NCBI GenBank assembly: GCA_950097015.1
Contig: CATNEN010000039.1
Location: 1,178,001 to 1,242,000 of the forward strand
Reading direction: 5' to 3'
DNA length: 64,000 nucleotides
DNA from: Macrostomum hystrix
Lineage: Eukaryota > Platyhelminthes > Macrostomidae
Part shown: positions 34,460 to 44,778 of the stretch, in pieces
How positions within the stretch are numbered: the stretch's first letter is position 1
How the letters are laid out: each line of letters begins with the position of its first letter
Made by a program: the position numbers and the translations under genes
Notes under the pieces: model-generated
Databases searched by the model: none
Seen by the model: the letters and a program-made list of their open reading frames with translations, nothing else
What the model was told of the DNA's origin: nothing

Positions 34460-35479
34460 AATTTACAGAACTTCAAAAAAATTCGCTTAAAATACGAGCG
34501 AATACCAGATACACCCTATCTGGTGACCGGCAATGAAACCTGGATACCGCACTTTGACCCTGAGACCAAGCAGAAAGCAAGGTGTGGGCGTTGAAGGGTT
34601 CAGATCCACCTGTGAAAGCGAAGCGAGACCAGCACTGCAAGAAGATCATGCTGACCCTTTTCTTCGATCAAGAAGGTTGACCTGACCCTTCTGGGTCTAA
34701 CCCTGACCATCGACTTCCTTGGGCCTAACAGCACGGTTAACTCGGACCGGTACACGGAGACGCTGACTAAGATGAAATCAGACATCCGCAACAAGCGCAG
34801 GGCTGCGATGAAGCCTCACCTCCTGTTGCACGACAACGCTCGACCTCACACGGCCAAGAAAACGCTTGATCGTATCAACGAACTCAATTTTGATCTGCTT
34901 GCGCACCCACCCTACTCACCAGACTTAGCTCCTTGCGACTACGCAATTTTCCCTCAGTTAAAGAAGCACCTGCGGGGGCGCATCTTTGACCATCGCGACA
35001 ACTTGGAAGGTGAATTCAGGCGGGTTCTGCTGCACGAAATTCCGCGTCGAGCTTATGCAGATGCCATCAATGCGCTTCTCACGCGATGGACTAAGTGCTG
35101 CGAGCTAAGGGGGACTTCGTCGAAAAGTCGTCAGTCGACGGCGATGGCGATGCTGCCAGGGGTTAGCGATATGGGCGGCACCGGCCGCCTCCTCGCTGCG
35201 TCTGTCATGGAGGCTCCCTGCCGCTAAGTCAAAGAAGTAGGTCAGCAATGGCGATGCTGCGTGACCGATTCCGCTGGCCTTGACTTGGTGTAACTCTACC
35301 CCTTACCCCTTGTTCTAATTTTAGCTAAAACTTTTTAATGAGTTGACATATTTACTTGATTTAAAAAGCATTAGAACTGCTGGATGTTTATATATCAGTG
35401 ACGTAAGTTTCAATAAACTATGTTGCACCAGTTTGCCTGTGCATCGATTTTTCCCGCTATTTCTGGGACACCCTACGTA
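34460..35479 (+). mobile_element. Inactivated mariner transposon (transposase pseudogene)
   Basis: The plus strand reads YLVTGNETWIPHFDPETKQ, then (other frame) WALKGSDPPVKAKRDQ and KKIMLTLFFDQEG, then LLHDNARPHTAKKTL and HPPYSPDLAPCDYAIFP. These are the hallmark mariner transposase segments, and the last one holds the third Asp of the DD34D triad. The first catalytic Asp of the GDETW motif is Asn here (AAT at 34532-34534). At least two frameshifts occur before 34772. The frame from 34772 to 35227 is open. CTGGGACACCCTACGTA at 35463-35479 looks like the right terminal repeat with its TA. The left end was not located. Confidence 0.85.
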
Positions 35480-35718
35480 TAAAAACAAATATTTCAGAAA
35501 CGACTTTGAAAATTTTCGTCTTTACTTCCATGGATTTCCTTCCAATTTCAATGAGGTGAATATAATTTAACACATATTTTGTTAGCATGTTGCAGTAAAT
35601 TTTTAGACTACATGATAAAATTCTGTAAATTTCATTGCATTTTCTTATTTTAGAACAATGTCAAATGTCTGTTAGAGCAATTGGAATCCCATCGGATGTT
35701 CGCATAATCAGGCCGCTA

Positions 35719-35873
35719 ACAGCAGCGACCTTCTTGCCGCCATGGACGTGTTCCAGCTGGTGGCCAAGTCAGAGGGTCTGGGACCACTTCAGATGGGCGT
35801 CACCGGTGTCGACATGTTTGATTTGCTGCTCCAACCATTCCATGAGGCAGCCGCAGCAATAGCTCTGCAATGA
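35719..35873 (+). pseudogene. Methyltransferase-like family fragment (D)
   Basis: Nearly identical in DNA to 20820-20960: it reads SDLLAAMDVFQLVAKSEGL through MGVTGVDMFDLLLQPFHE to IALQ and then TGA, where fragment C2 has TGG. Where C2 has TAG, this copy has CAA. It lacks the upstream motif I exon part and adjoins unrelated sequence on both sides. Confidence 0.7.
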
Positions 35874-35988
35874 GTTTTCTGATGTTGGTTACTCAAATGC
35901 CAATATCTGTAAAGTGACTGGTCACAGGCAGGTGAAAACAGTCAAGCAGTACCTGCAATTTGGAAGTCAATGCACATTCAAGATGTAG
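35866..35988 (+). pseudogene. Tyrosine-recombinase-like C-terminal fragment
   Basis: A short frame reads NEFSDVGYSNANICKVTGHRQVKTVKQYLQFGS in overlapping pieces. TGHR followed eight to ten residues later by a Tyr resembles the end of tyrosine recombinases (integrase, Crypton or DIRS type). Only about 40 residues are present, so the call is tentative. Confidence 0.3.
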
Positions 35989-36435
35989 GCCACGTGCAGC
36001 GCACTGCATACATTTCTACATAGAGCTAACTCATCCATAGGCAACACAAATCAAGTGGAGACAAATGTTAATTTTTGTTTCTCTATTTATACTGTTAATA
36101 TACAATAGATTTTAAAAAAAGTTGAATATGTTTTTTGCTGCATGCATAAATGCATTGGCAACATTGCCATGCCAGTGTAATTATGTAGTGTGCATTATGC
36201 AGGCCACTGACCAATTTGTACACCACTGCATGCCACTTCTGAAAATACACACAGGAAAATTCTTGTCTGCACTACATGATCCACACTATGGATAGATATG
36301 GCATAGGCGTTATCTGCATGCTTAAGTGTTGTACAAGAAAAGTTTGTTTGAGACACTACAACCAACTATAGTCATCAAAACTATTGTGTCTTGAATGTTT
36401 TTGTACATATGATTGTTGGATTATGTTTATTCCAG

Positions 36436-36803
36436 TCTGGTGAGCTGGAAAGTCTAGGCAATCCTAGATTTATTGCATTGTGCTCCAACACTAAAACTTT
36501 TGTTGCTGATTCTTCAGGCCAGCTAGTGAGAGAGAATTGGCAGGTGATATCACTGTGAGGCTCCCTTTTTGTTCCGTTTTACATGGAGACTAAAGTTATG
36601 AGATTCTTGCCTTTTCAATTGATGGGTCTGTCTGTCTAAAAGCCCAGAGGGATTTTGATTTGCCAAAGGAAATCACAGGTCTTAGCTGTGACAGCAAGTG
36701 CCAGGCTCTCTACATTGCTCAGTGGAATTCATTTTCTGTGGCAGGTTTAATTGGCTGCAGTTTGAGGGTGATCGATGTAGGCAGCCAGCCAGACTGTTTT
36801 TAG
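36436..36803 (+). pseudogene. NHL-repeat-like fragment, broken
   Basis: After a TTTATTCCAG acceptor-like site the frame reads SGELESLGNPRFIALCSNT then KTFVADSSGQ to a TGA at 36556. From 36612 in another frame it reads FSIDGSVCLKAQRDFDLPKE, then ITGLSCDSKCQALYIAQWN, to TAG at 36801. The P-x-x-I-A...VADS and LP-x-x-I...LYIA patterns are those of NHL beta-propeller blades. It may be a dead relative of a RING-NHL gene. Confidence 0.35.
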
Positions 36804-36834
36804 GACTGATTGCAAAACAAAACACCAGCAGATA

Positions 36835-36965
36835 AGCATAAATTTTGAGCATGGATTCATATGGATAAAATTGAAATTATAAGCATAGGACCACGTGGAT
36901 AAAATTGAAATTATCAGCATAGGACCACGTAGATAAAATTGAAATTATCAGCATAGGACCATGTG
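36835..36965. repeat. Short tandem repeat (CATAGGACCACGTGGATAAA)
   Basis: Three imperfect 36-38 bp units of a GATAAAATTGAAATTATCAGCATAGGACCACGTG motif in overlapping form. Confidence 0.75.
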
Positions 36966-36969
36966 AATT

Positions 36970-38355
36970 AGCACTTCCTATGGGACACAGCTAGGCCCTG
37001 GAAGCATGGTTAATAAAAAATTATTAATTATATTAGTTGTCTATACAACTACGGGCAACATATTTAAGGAAAATATGAGTGAATAGAAAGCACTGACGGT
37101 CATACTTACGTTAACAAATAGCTAATTTGACGATTTAATCTAAATTAATTAGAAACTTTATATTTACTATTTTGCTATAAAAATGCGCTGCGACAAAAAA
37201 ATTGCAATGCTTTTGACTGAGACTTCAAAATAAATTAAAGATTTAAGAATAGATCTATTATCTAGTAGTAGTATCAGTAGATAATTAACACAAGTAACCT
37301 AATCGGTTTAGGATAGCATAGTGTAGTGCGGCTGGAAATGTTCTTTTAAAATTGCGCTAAATATTTAATTGTTGCTATACAGTAACTATAGCGATTGCAA
37401 ATAACATTATTATGTTATTAATTTCTACTTTTATGACCCTTGAAAATAATGCAAATATTAATTATAAATTATTTTAATCGTTGTCTAATTAAAATATAAT
37501 CGCACCAGTTTGAAAAGCGCGCTGCAATCGATTGTAAGTGTAAGGCGCGGCGCGGCGTGTAAACTGAAGACGTTAAATTGCTGTAGTAAAACTGTTTAAA
37601 TTCGCGGCCTTCAAACCCAGTTATACTACAATAGAATAGGATAGAATATTGGATAGGAATAAAACAACCGCAAAAACTGTAATTTAAAATTTAAATTTCA
37701 AGTCAATAAAGCGCTTGTCTGTAACTAAAAACTGTTAAAGCAATTTTAATTTTTGTGCAATAAAATGAGATTTTTTACTAATTCTACGTTTTGTTTTTAG
37801 CGTTTGTTTTGTTTTAACGTGTTTACGTAACATTTTATCGTCCGGGAGTTTAGTTTGCGTGAAGGAATTGGGACGTACCAAAATAAACACATATGAACAC
37901 AAAATGAAGCAACGTTTAATAAAAACAGAATGTATATGAATAAATTTCGAATTTAGATTGCAGAAAACAAAAAATATCAAATAATTCACAATTGGTTATG
38001 ATCGATCGTGTAACCTTTCAATGGTCCCTAGCAATCGAAATTCATTACTAATTCATTTGTTGGCCGGAACTCGGGAGGGAGATAAGATACCAAACTATTA
38101 CCTTATTAATGTACGAAACACAGTCCCTCTTCCTCTATTTAGAATCTCAATCTTGTGCATCGGAACGCGCCAAATTTTTAAATTATGCATACTTACATAC
38201 CTAGCTTCTACTTATTCATTCCTATATTTATAATTGTATACTTATTCTCTCTTGTATCTTCTAAATTACAGATTTTAGGTTCAACTGTTACGGTATAGAA
38301 TAAATAAGAATGAAAGAACGATTAAGAACGATAAAGAACTTTTAAGTTGGGCTTT
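36970..38355. other. AT-rich intergenic DNA
   Basis: Only short open frames and no motif seen. A CG-rich island-like word (GGCGCGGCGCGGCG) occurs at 37542-37556. Confidence 0.4.
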
Positions 38356-38357
38356 CT

Positions 38358-39297
38358 ACCAGCCAGTATAATAACATTTTTTCCCTTCACTTCTATCAAG
38401 TCCGTGTAGATTGTTGAGTAGCGCTGAATCCTCGCATGCGGAAGGTCCCTAGCTCGATTACCAATTACATTTGATTTTTGTAATTGACGAAATAAAACTT
38501 ATCACTTTTTGTCATTTATTCTTTTCATTCCTCCTTTCTATTGATCTGTCATCTATTTCATTTCTAAAATGCATATAATATGCCTGTGTTGTATTATAGT
38601 TCTTGCCGTTCTAGCCAAAAAGATATAATTCATTATGCAAGAGTTTTCCATATACGAAATTCGTTCGCCACTGCTTCGAGTTCTTTCGAGTTCTAGGGAC
38701 AAGTTTGGTTTCTTTTGAAAAATGGCTTTGTCATGTATGTATCTCATGTATCTCATTGAGCTACTTAGTCGAAGTTATTCTACACTACGCCGTAAAAATG
38801 GCTTCCCTATATGTTTGGAAATGTCTAGAAATGGCTAGTGTTATGGCCAGCCAGTATAATAATATTTTTTCCCTTCACTTGTATTAAGTCTGTGTAGATT
38901 GTTGAGTAGCGCTGAATCCTCGCATGCGGAAGGTCCCTAGCTCGATTACCAACCACTACTGATTTTTGTAATTGACGAAATAAAACTTTTTCACTTTTTG
39001 TCATTTTTTCTTTTCATTCCTCCTTTCTATTAATCTGTCATCTATTTCATTTCTAAAATGCATATATGCCTGTGTTGTATATAGTTCTTGCCGTTCTAGC
39101 CAAAAAGCTATAATTCATTATGCAAGAGTTTTCCATATCGAGTTCTTTGAGTTCTAGGGACAAGGATTCTAGTTTGGTTTCTTTTGAAAAATGGCCTTGT
39201 CATGTATGTATCTCATGTATCTCATTGAGCTACTTAGTCGAAGTTATTCTACACTACGCCGTAAAAATGGCTTCCCTATATGTTTGGAAATAAGTTA
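38358..39297. repeat. Tandem duplication, two copies of ~486 bp
   Basis: Copy 1 (38358-38845) and copy 2 (38846-39297) share almost the whole sequence, from CCAGCCAGTATAATAA to TATATGTTTGGAAAT, with small indels. Each copy carries a GTTGAGTAGCGCTGAATCC and CCCTAGCTCGATTACC pair that faintly resembles pol III A and B boxes, so the unit may be a SINE-like sequence. Confidence 0.85.
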
Positions 39298-39367
39298 TTT
39301 ATATAGTTTCTTACTACATGCACGTGGGTTAGGAATGCAATTCCCCCAAGGCCACCGCCAGTAAGGC

Positions 39368-39450
39368 TAGCCCCCCGTGGGTCCACGTGGAATCACCCGG
39401 CTAGCCGAGTATTTTTTGACTAGTGGAAGTGTCGGCTAGCCGGCGGCCGT
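39368..39450. repeat. GGCTAGCC-type transposon end, copy 2
   Basis: Reverse complement of 11562-11650. It contains two GGCTAGCC palindromes around GAGTATTTTTTGACTAGTGG. It lies about 165 bp upstream of the THAP start codon, where a left end of the P-type transposon would be expected. Confidence 0.65.
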
Positions 39451-39614
39451 TAGATGATAGTGGGGTGCCCTGGTCCCCACGCAGTTCTTCTGACTAAAAT
39501 CTCATCAAGCACACATGGTTGAACTGACTGCTAAGTACAAATGAAATATATATATGGTTGATGAATTAAGAAAACTGATGAATGTGTAGCGAAAAATAAT
39601 TCAATCAGCATACC

Positions 39615-42466
39615 ATGCAGCAACCTAATAAGCCAGGAAACAGTCACTTCTGCACAGCATTTGGCTGTAGCAACAGGGCCTCAAGTTCGTCAGCAATCTC
39701 ATTTCACTCCTTCCCGAAGGACAATGATGTTAAGAAAAAATGGATAGCTGCTCTCCGCCGCAAAGATTTCAAACCTTCAAAGCATTCCAAGGTGTGCTCT
39801 GAGCACTTTACTCCAGAGTGTTTTGTGCAACCTGTAGAAGGATTTCGGCCATTGGAACGTAAGCGACTCTATCCGGAAGCAGTGCCCTCCATTTTTCCCG
39901 GCTTTCCGAGTCATTTGAGTAGCACTCCTGCTAGTGCTACTCAAATGTGCTACTCATGAGAAAGACAATGACTTCGGCTGCTGCTGGCCAAATCGACTTC
40001 TCAAGCTTCATCAAGGATGCCGAGGAAAATGCGCCCTCACAGCTGGCTGAAGAGGAAAGTGCGACGGCTCAATCTGAGGCCGCACCCGCTGATGACTGCC
40101 ACCAAAACTGTGTCAGTAAGGAGCAGTTTAACAAGAAAGTGAAGGCTTTGAAAAATCTTCGGCGCCGGTACAGGAGGCTTACACAGGCAAGTGACGATTT
40201 TAAAGTAATGACCCGTTCTTTGCAACTTGCGCGCAAGCAACTGGAGAGAAAATATGGAAGCATTCGCCGTCTGCGGTCCAAGAATTCGCGTTTAAAAAGT
40301 AAGGCGACATCACTGCTTCAGCTGATCACGTCGCTAAAGGGACAGAATGTCCTTTCTGCAGCTGAGGCTTCGCGACTGAACTTTCTGGCATCCAACTCTC
40401 CTTCTTAACAGTTTGGTGTCCCAGAAGAATCCGCGCTCTAAGAAATTCTCTCCTAATGTAAAGAAGTTTGCCTCGACATTGCACTTTTACAGTGCAAAGG
40501 CGTACCAGTATGTCCGTATCCGTAAATACTTTCAACTTCCTCATCCTGCTACACTTCGCCGATGGACATCAAATGTCAAATGTCTCCCCGGATTTTGCGA
40601 ATCATCCTTCCAAGAGCTTTCAAGACGACGCAACTTGCCTGGTGCAGAAGCATTTGCCTACTGTAATGTGGTGGCAGATGAAATGTCGCTTGAGAAGCTG
40701 ATCGAATGGGATTCCTGTGAAGGCAAGTTCTTTGGCTACGTGGACAAGGGCGACGGAGCAGTGACGGAAGAAGAGGCCACCTCTTCGCTTGTAATTATGG
40801 CCGTTGGACTCAAAAGCAACTGGAAGCTGCCTCTTGGTTACTTCTTAGTCAATGGCGTCAAGAGTGACTTTCTGTCCAATGTAATTGAAGAGGCCATTGC
40901 ACGCTTGTATCAGATTGGCATCATTGCGGCATCTTTCACGTGTGACGGAACGCAGCATAACATCAGAGCAATGGAAATCCTTGGCGCTAGTCTTGGTGCA
41001 ATTGATGGAATCAGGGTCTCGTTCCAGCACCCGTGCGACCCGACGATCTCTGTTGCAACTTTTCTGGATGCGGCTCACATGCTCAAGCTGCTGTGCAACC
41101 AGTGGCAAGCACTTGGAACGATTGTGTGGCCAGGTAGAGGGAGAATTGAATGGCAGTACGTGAGCCTTCTACAGGAAGTTCAAGAGCGCCACGGCCTTCG
41201 CCTGGGCAATAAGCTGAGCAGGTTTCACATTAATTTCAGCAATCTAAAAATGTAGGTCTATCTGGCTGCACAGCTCTTCAGCAAGTCGGTTGCCGACTCA
41301 CTGCGCTGGGTCCATCAAGCAATTCCCTGGATTCGAGCATCCTGATGTACTCGTAACCGCAGACTTTGTCGAACGCATCAACGATCTGTTCGATGCATTC
41401 AATTCAAAACAGCTTGTGAACTACAAATTGAAGGTGGGCCTGAGAGGTGACAATGAGCAAAAGTGGAAGAACTTCTTCAATGACTGCATCAGTATGCTTG
41501 CGAGCCTGGAAACAGTCAGCAGTCAGAAAATCATTTCCACTCAAAAGAAAACTGGCTTTCTCGGCTTCATCAGCAACAGCCATGCAGTGATGTCACTCGC
41601 TCAGTTTCTCTTTTCAACTGGTGACTTTTTTTCCTGTTGACATACAAGTTGTCCCAAGATTTTCTCGAATTGTTTTTTAACGCCATTCGGCTTCGCAACG
41701 GATGGAATCACAACCCCACTCCGAGACAATTCTGATTTGCTTTTCGCCAGCTGCTGGTCCACGCAGGCACTGGAATCATTCCATCAGCAGGTGCCAACGT
41801 CAGACAGCAGGATGAGACTGTACAACTGTCTCTACTTTGCAGTCATCAGCGGAATCCAGTTCTCAACTTCTACGGAGTCTTATGCCTGTGCTGAACTCAG
41901 TTGGAAAGCGTGTGGATTCGATTCAGCACTGCAGCTCCTTGTCAACTTGCGAGATGTGCCAGTCCGTTGTGCACTATATAGGAGGAGCTGTGGTTCGCAG
42001 TGTGCTGAAGATCCTGGACTGTGCACCGTGTCGTTGCGCCCTACTTGGCAGCTCAAGCTTATCTGATTCCGATGATTCGCACCTTCCGTCCTCCCTCGCC
42101 CTGCAAAGAATTCAACGAATAGCGAAGGCCGTGGAGGACTTGTGTTTCCCAGCGCTGATGCATTCCGACTCCCGAGTGTTTCTGCATGCAGAGTATGTTA
42201 TCCGGCGATCCTCTTATGACTGCAGCTTTCGGAGCGCACTCGCCATCCAGGAGATTCTGCGGCTGTCAGCCAATCTATTCGGTGATCTGGATTCTCATTC
42301 AGCTGTCTCCAGCATCGGCATTGAATCCCACAAGCTGCACCTAATTCGAGTTCTCAGCCAGTTTTTCATCAACGTGCGCATGAAGAAGGTAGCCAAGGAT
42401 CTCTCCACTGTCAAGTCTGGAAGGAGGCAGAAACTGCTAAGAACAGCTATTTTTCTTAACTTGTGA
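39615..42466 (+). pseudogene. THAP/P-type transposase, broken by frameshifts and a stop
   Basis: 39615-39959 encodes a THAP zinc finger: C-x4-C in FCTAFGC, FHSFP, the conserved Trp in KKWIAALRR, KVCSEHF (C-x2-H) and an AVPSIF ending. 39947-40408 gives a basic coiled coil in another frame. 40413-41255 returns to the first frame with the P-element transposase core (SPNVKKFASTLHFYSAKAYQ, VVADEMSLEKLIEWDS, FFGYVDKGDG). It has TAG at 41253-41255, after which the frame resumes VYLAAQLFSKSVADSLRWV. 41290-41640 (GFEHPDVLVTADFVERIND, TGFLGFISN) and the following YKLSQDFLELFFNAIRLRNG in yet another frame are the next parts, and 41837-42466 is the C-terminus (VVHYIGGAVVRSVLKIL). Order and content match a full-length P-superfamily transposase, so this is a recently dead copy. 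Confidence 0.85.
39912..39947. repeat. Perfect 15 bp hairpin at the THAP frameshift
   Basis: CATTTGAGTAGCACT (39912-39926), a 6 bp loop, then its exact reverse complement (39933-39947). It coincides with the point where the THAP frame ends and the coiled-coil frame takes over. Confidence 0.85.
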
Positions 42467-42950
42467 ACATATTGCGTGCTAAAATTTCCTTGCTGTTGGA
42501 CTTTTCTTATCTTTTTTTGGTAAGCCATTGCTAACTGAACATTTGCATGCTTAATGCTGACTTAATTACAAGCTATTTTGTTTTTCTTGTCGCTGTTTTC
42601 GTCAATAATTTCTCTTTCGTTGTCAATTGTTTCATTATTGAAACTAACATTTTATCCACTTGAAAAGTAAATAATAATATATGCTTTTTTTTTGAAAACA
42701 TGCATCATATGAATCCTATAGAGTGCACATGAATAAAATTAGCCAGGCAGTATAGGGTGCTTAATGCTCGCATAAGGGCAGCGCCAGTGGGGGGAATCCT
42801 TTTTGGGGGGGAATCAACTTTAGTGCCATTATATCGATCGCGAAGGGGGGTTTCGCGGGGGACCCATTTTTTCTACACTAAAACTGACACGCCCCTCTCT
42901 CCCCCGTGCGCAGCCTAGTTATATTACTTGGTCTGTGCTTTGCCCCTACG
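42467..42950. other. 3' side of the P-type transposon
   Basis: AT-rich then G/C-run-rich DNA (42780-42910). It includes GCCTAGTTATATTACTTGGT at 42912-42931, an inverted match to 11422-11444. The homology to the upstream flank of paralogue A begins at about 42950. Confidence 0.45.
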
Positions 42951-43027
42951 CGCAGGCAAGAAAATTTCCAGGAAATTAACTCGAAAAGAGCGGATTCTTA
43001 TATTGCCTCTAAGACGCTTTAAATATT

Positions 43028-43534
43028 GGCAGTGCTTATTTTTGTCTTATTCCTACGGTACCGTGGGAATAATTTCCTGCTTATCCGCACGGCACACTGA
43101 CGAGATAGCTGTCCTATCATCTATCTTTTTTATCATGACTGCAATTTTCCTTTTTTTCTTCCGGTTTTTAAAAGCAAGTAAACAAATTAAAGTTTTCTGC
43201 TTTTTTCGCAAGTAGTTACCCAATACGGTGGCTTTTTTAAGTATATAAAAATATATTTCTATTATTTATATATTCAAAAGAATACAACTGAAGTGTGTAT
43301 TTTTTAAATCTTATAGCTCAAGCCTTTTAAGTCTATAATCCAGTCTATATTACTTTATTCTAAGCCAAGTTAAAATAGGTCCATAAAAAATGTCTGACAG
43401 TGCCAACGGAATATGTTGAAGATAGGACAGCTATCTCGTCAGTGTGCCGTGCGGATAAGCAGGAAATTATTCCCACGGTACCGTAGGAATAAGACAAAAA
43501 TTATTTCCACGGTACCGTGGGGATAAGCACTGCC
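43028..43534. mobile_element. MITE copy 2: TIRs, 9 bp TSD, inside the paralogue B intron
   Basis: Same family as 13739-14222. Ends are GGCAGTGCTTAT and ATAAGCACTGCC, flanked by exact 9 bp repeats TTAAATATT (43019-43027 and 43535-43543). The left terminal repeat lacks about 22 bp found in the right one and in copy 1. An insertion near 43370 makes the interior slightly longer. It sits 28 bp before the splice acceptor of paralogue B. Confidence 0.93.
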
Positions 43535-43561
43535 TTAAATATTATTGCTGGCTTGTTTCAG

Positions 43562-44778
43562 AACAAACGAGGAACTTGCTTATTCAAGAAAGCATGCAGT
43601 GCGATCTGTACCAGGAATGGCTAACGGCAAAGAAAAAAGAGGACTTAAAGTACTACAGCGACCCCGAATTCCGAGAGGCCTACACGAGTGGGGAAATGCT
43701 CAGAAAGTCGAATCTGATGCGCACCCAATCTCGGGAAGAGGTGACGCAGGTGCTCAATGCACTTAGCTCTGAGGCTGCATCGCGTGAGATTCGAGTCTTG
43801 TCGCTTGGCTGCGGTCCCGGCAGCGATCTGCTCGGGATAATCTGGGCAATCAGGGACGCACTGGACAGAAGCGCCGGTGCGAGCATCCAGTCCTGGAGCA
43901 CCGGTTACCGAATTTCGCTGAGATGCACCGGGGTCGACGCGTTTCCGTGGGAGCGGCAGCTGTTTGACAGTCATTTTCGGAGGGCCACCTCCACAGTGCT
44001 GAGAGGCAGCCAGTGCGAGTTTATCGAGCAGGCGATGGAGGACTTCGTGCACAACAGTACAGTGAATTTGTTCGACATCATCAGTGTCAGCTTTGTTGAT
44101 GCCGGCAGCAGTCTGAGCTTGGTGGGCGTGAAGCTGCCTCAAATGCTGAGCAAGTCTGGTCAGGTCTTTGTCATGGACAATGACATCAGAAGTGTGCAGC
44201 AGCTTGAGAACTTCGGTTTTAAACGTAAATTTACAGGAAAGCAGATCTGCCTGTACACCCGAGGCCCGGGCAACTTTAATTTCAGATACATTCCAGCTGC
44301 CGACTCGGCGATTAAGAGATTCAGAACCGCTGAACGATTGTTGTTAGAGCAGCAGGAGTGGCAGCACCAGCCACTGCTTGATAAGATGAGGCTGCAGGAA
44401 CTGCAGAAGAGGCAGCTAGAAAAGCAGAAAGTTCAGGAGAAACAGCGCCAGAACCGACTGCAGGGGCAACAGCAACACGAGCTACTGCAGCAACAGCAAC
44501 GTCAGCAACGACTGCAGCAAGAGCAACGTCAGCAGCGACTGCAGCAAGAGCAACGTCAGCAGCGACTGCAGCAAGAGCAACGTCAGCAGCGACTGCAGGA
44601 ACAACAGCGGCAGCGGGAACAACATCGTCAGCTGAGTCACCATATTCAGGTGAACGCGCGGCCACGCGAGGGACATTTTGGCGGTCAACACGTCGACGTG
44701 CTGACTCCGGACAGGCGAGTGGACTCAGTCAATATTTCTGCGAAACTTAATTGCTGCCCGTGCTGCACGCTTTTGTGA
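43562..44778 (+). CDS. Methyltransferase-like protein with Gln-rich coiled coil and CaaX-like end (paralogue B)
   Basis: The exon follows GGCTTGTTTCAG (ending 43561). First in-frame ATG at 43594, giving 394 residues ending in TGA. The methyltransferase-like part is almost identical to paralogue A (LGCGPGSDL at about residues 71-79, TGVDAFPWER, FDIISVSFVDAG). Differences cluster after about residue 225. Instead of the EERLQKLQ array of A it has four 27 bp units encoding QQEQRQQRL (about 44490-44610), inside a Gln-rich coiled coil. It ends NCCPCCTLL, again a CaaX-like box with X=Leu. The intron before it is homologous to that of A but carries MITE copy 2. Both A and B are open and their conserved parts differ little, so B is probably functional or very recently copied. 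Confidence 0.75.
44490..44610 (+). repeat. 27 bp coding minisatellite, four units
   Basis: Units of CAGCAAGAGCAACGTCAGCA plus GCGACTG encode QQEQRQQRL in frame. Units 2-4 are identical at DNA level, showing recent expansion. Confidence 0.9.
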
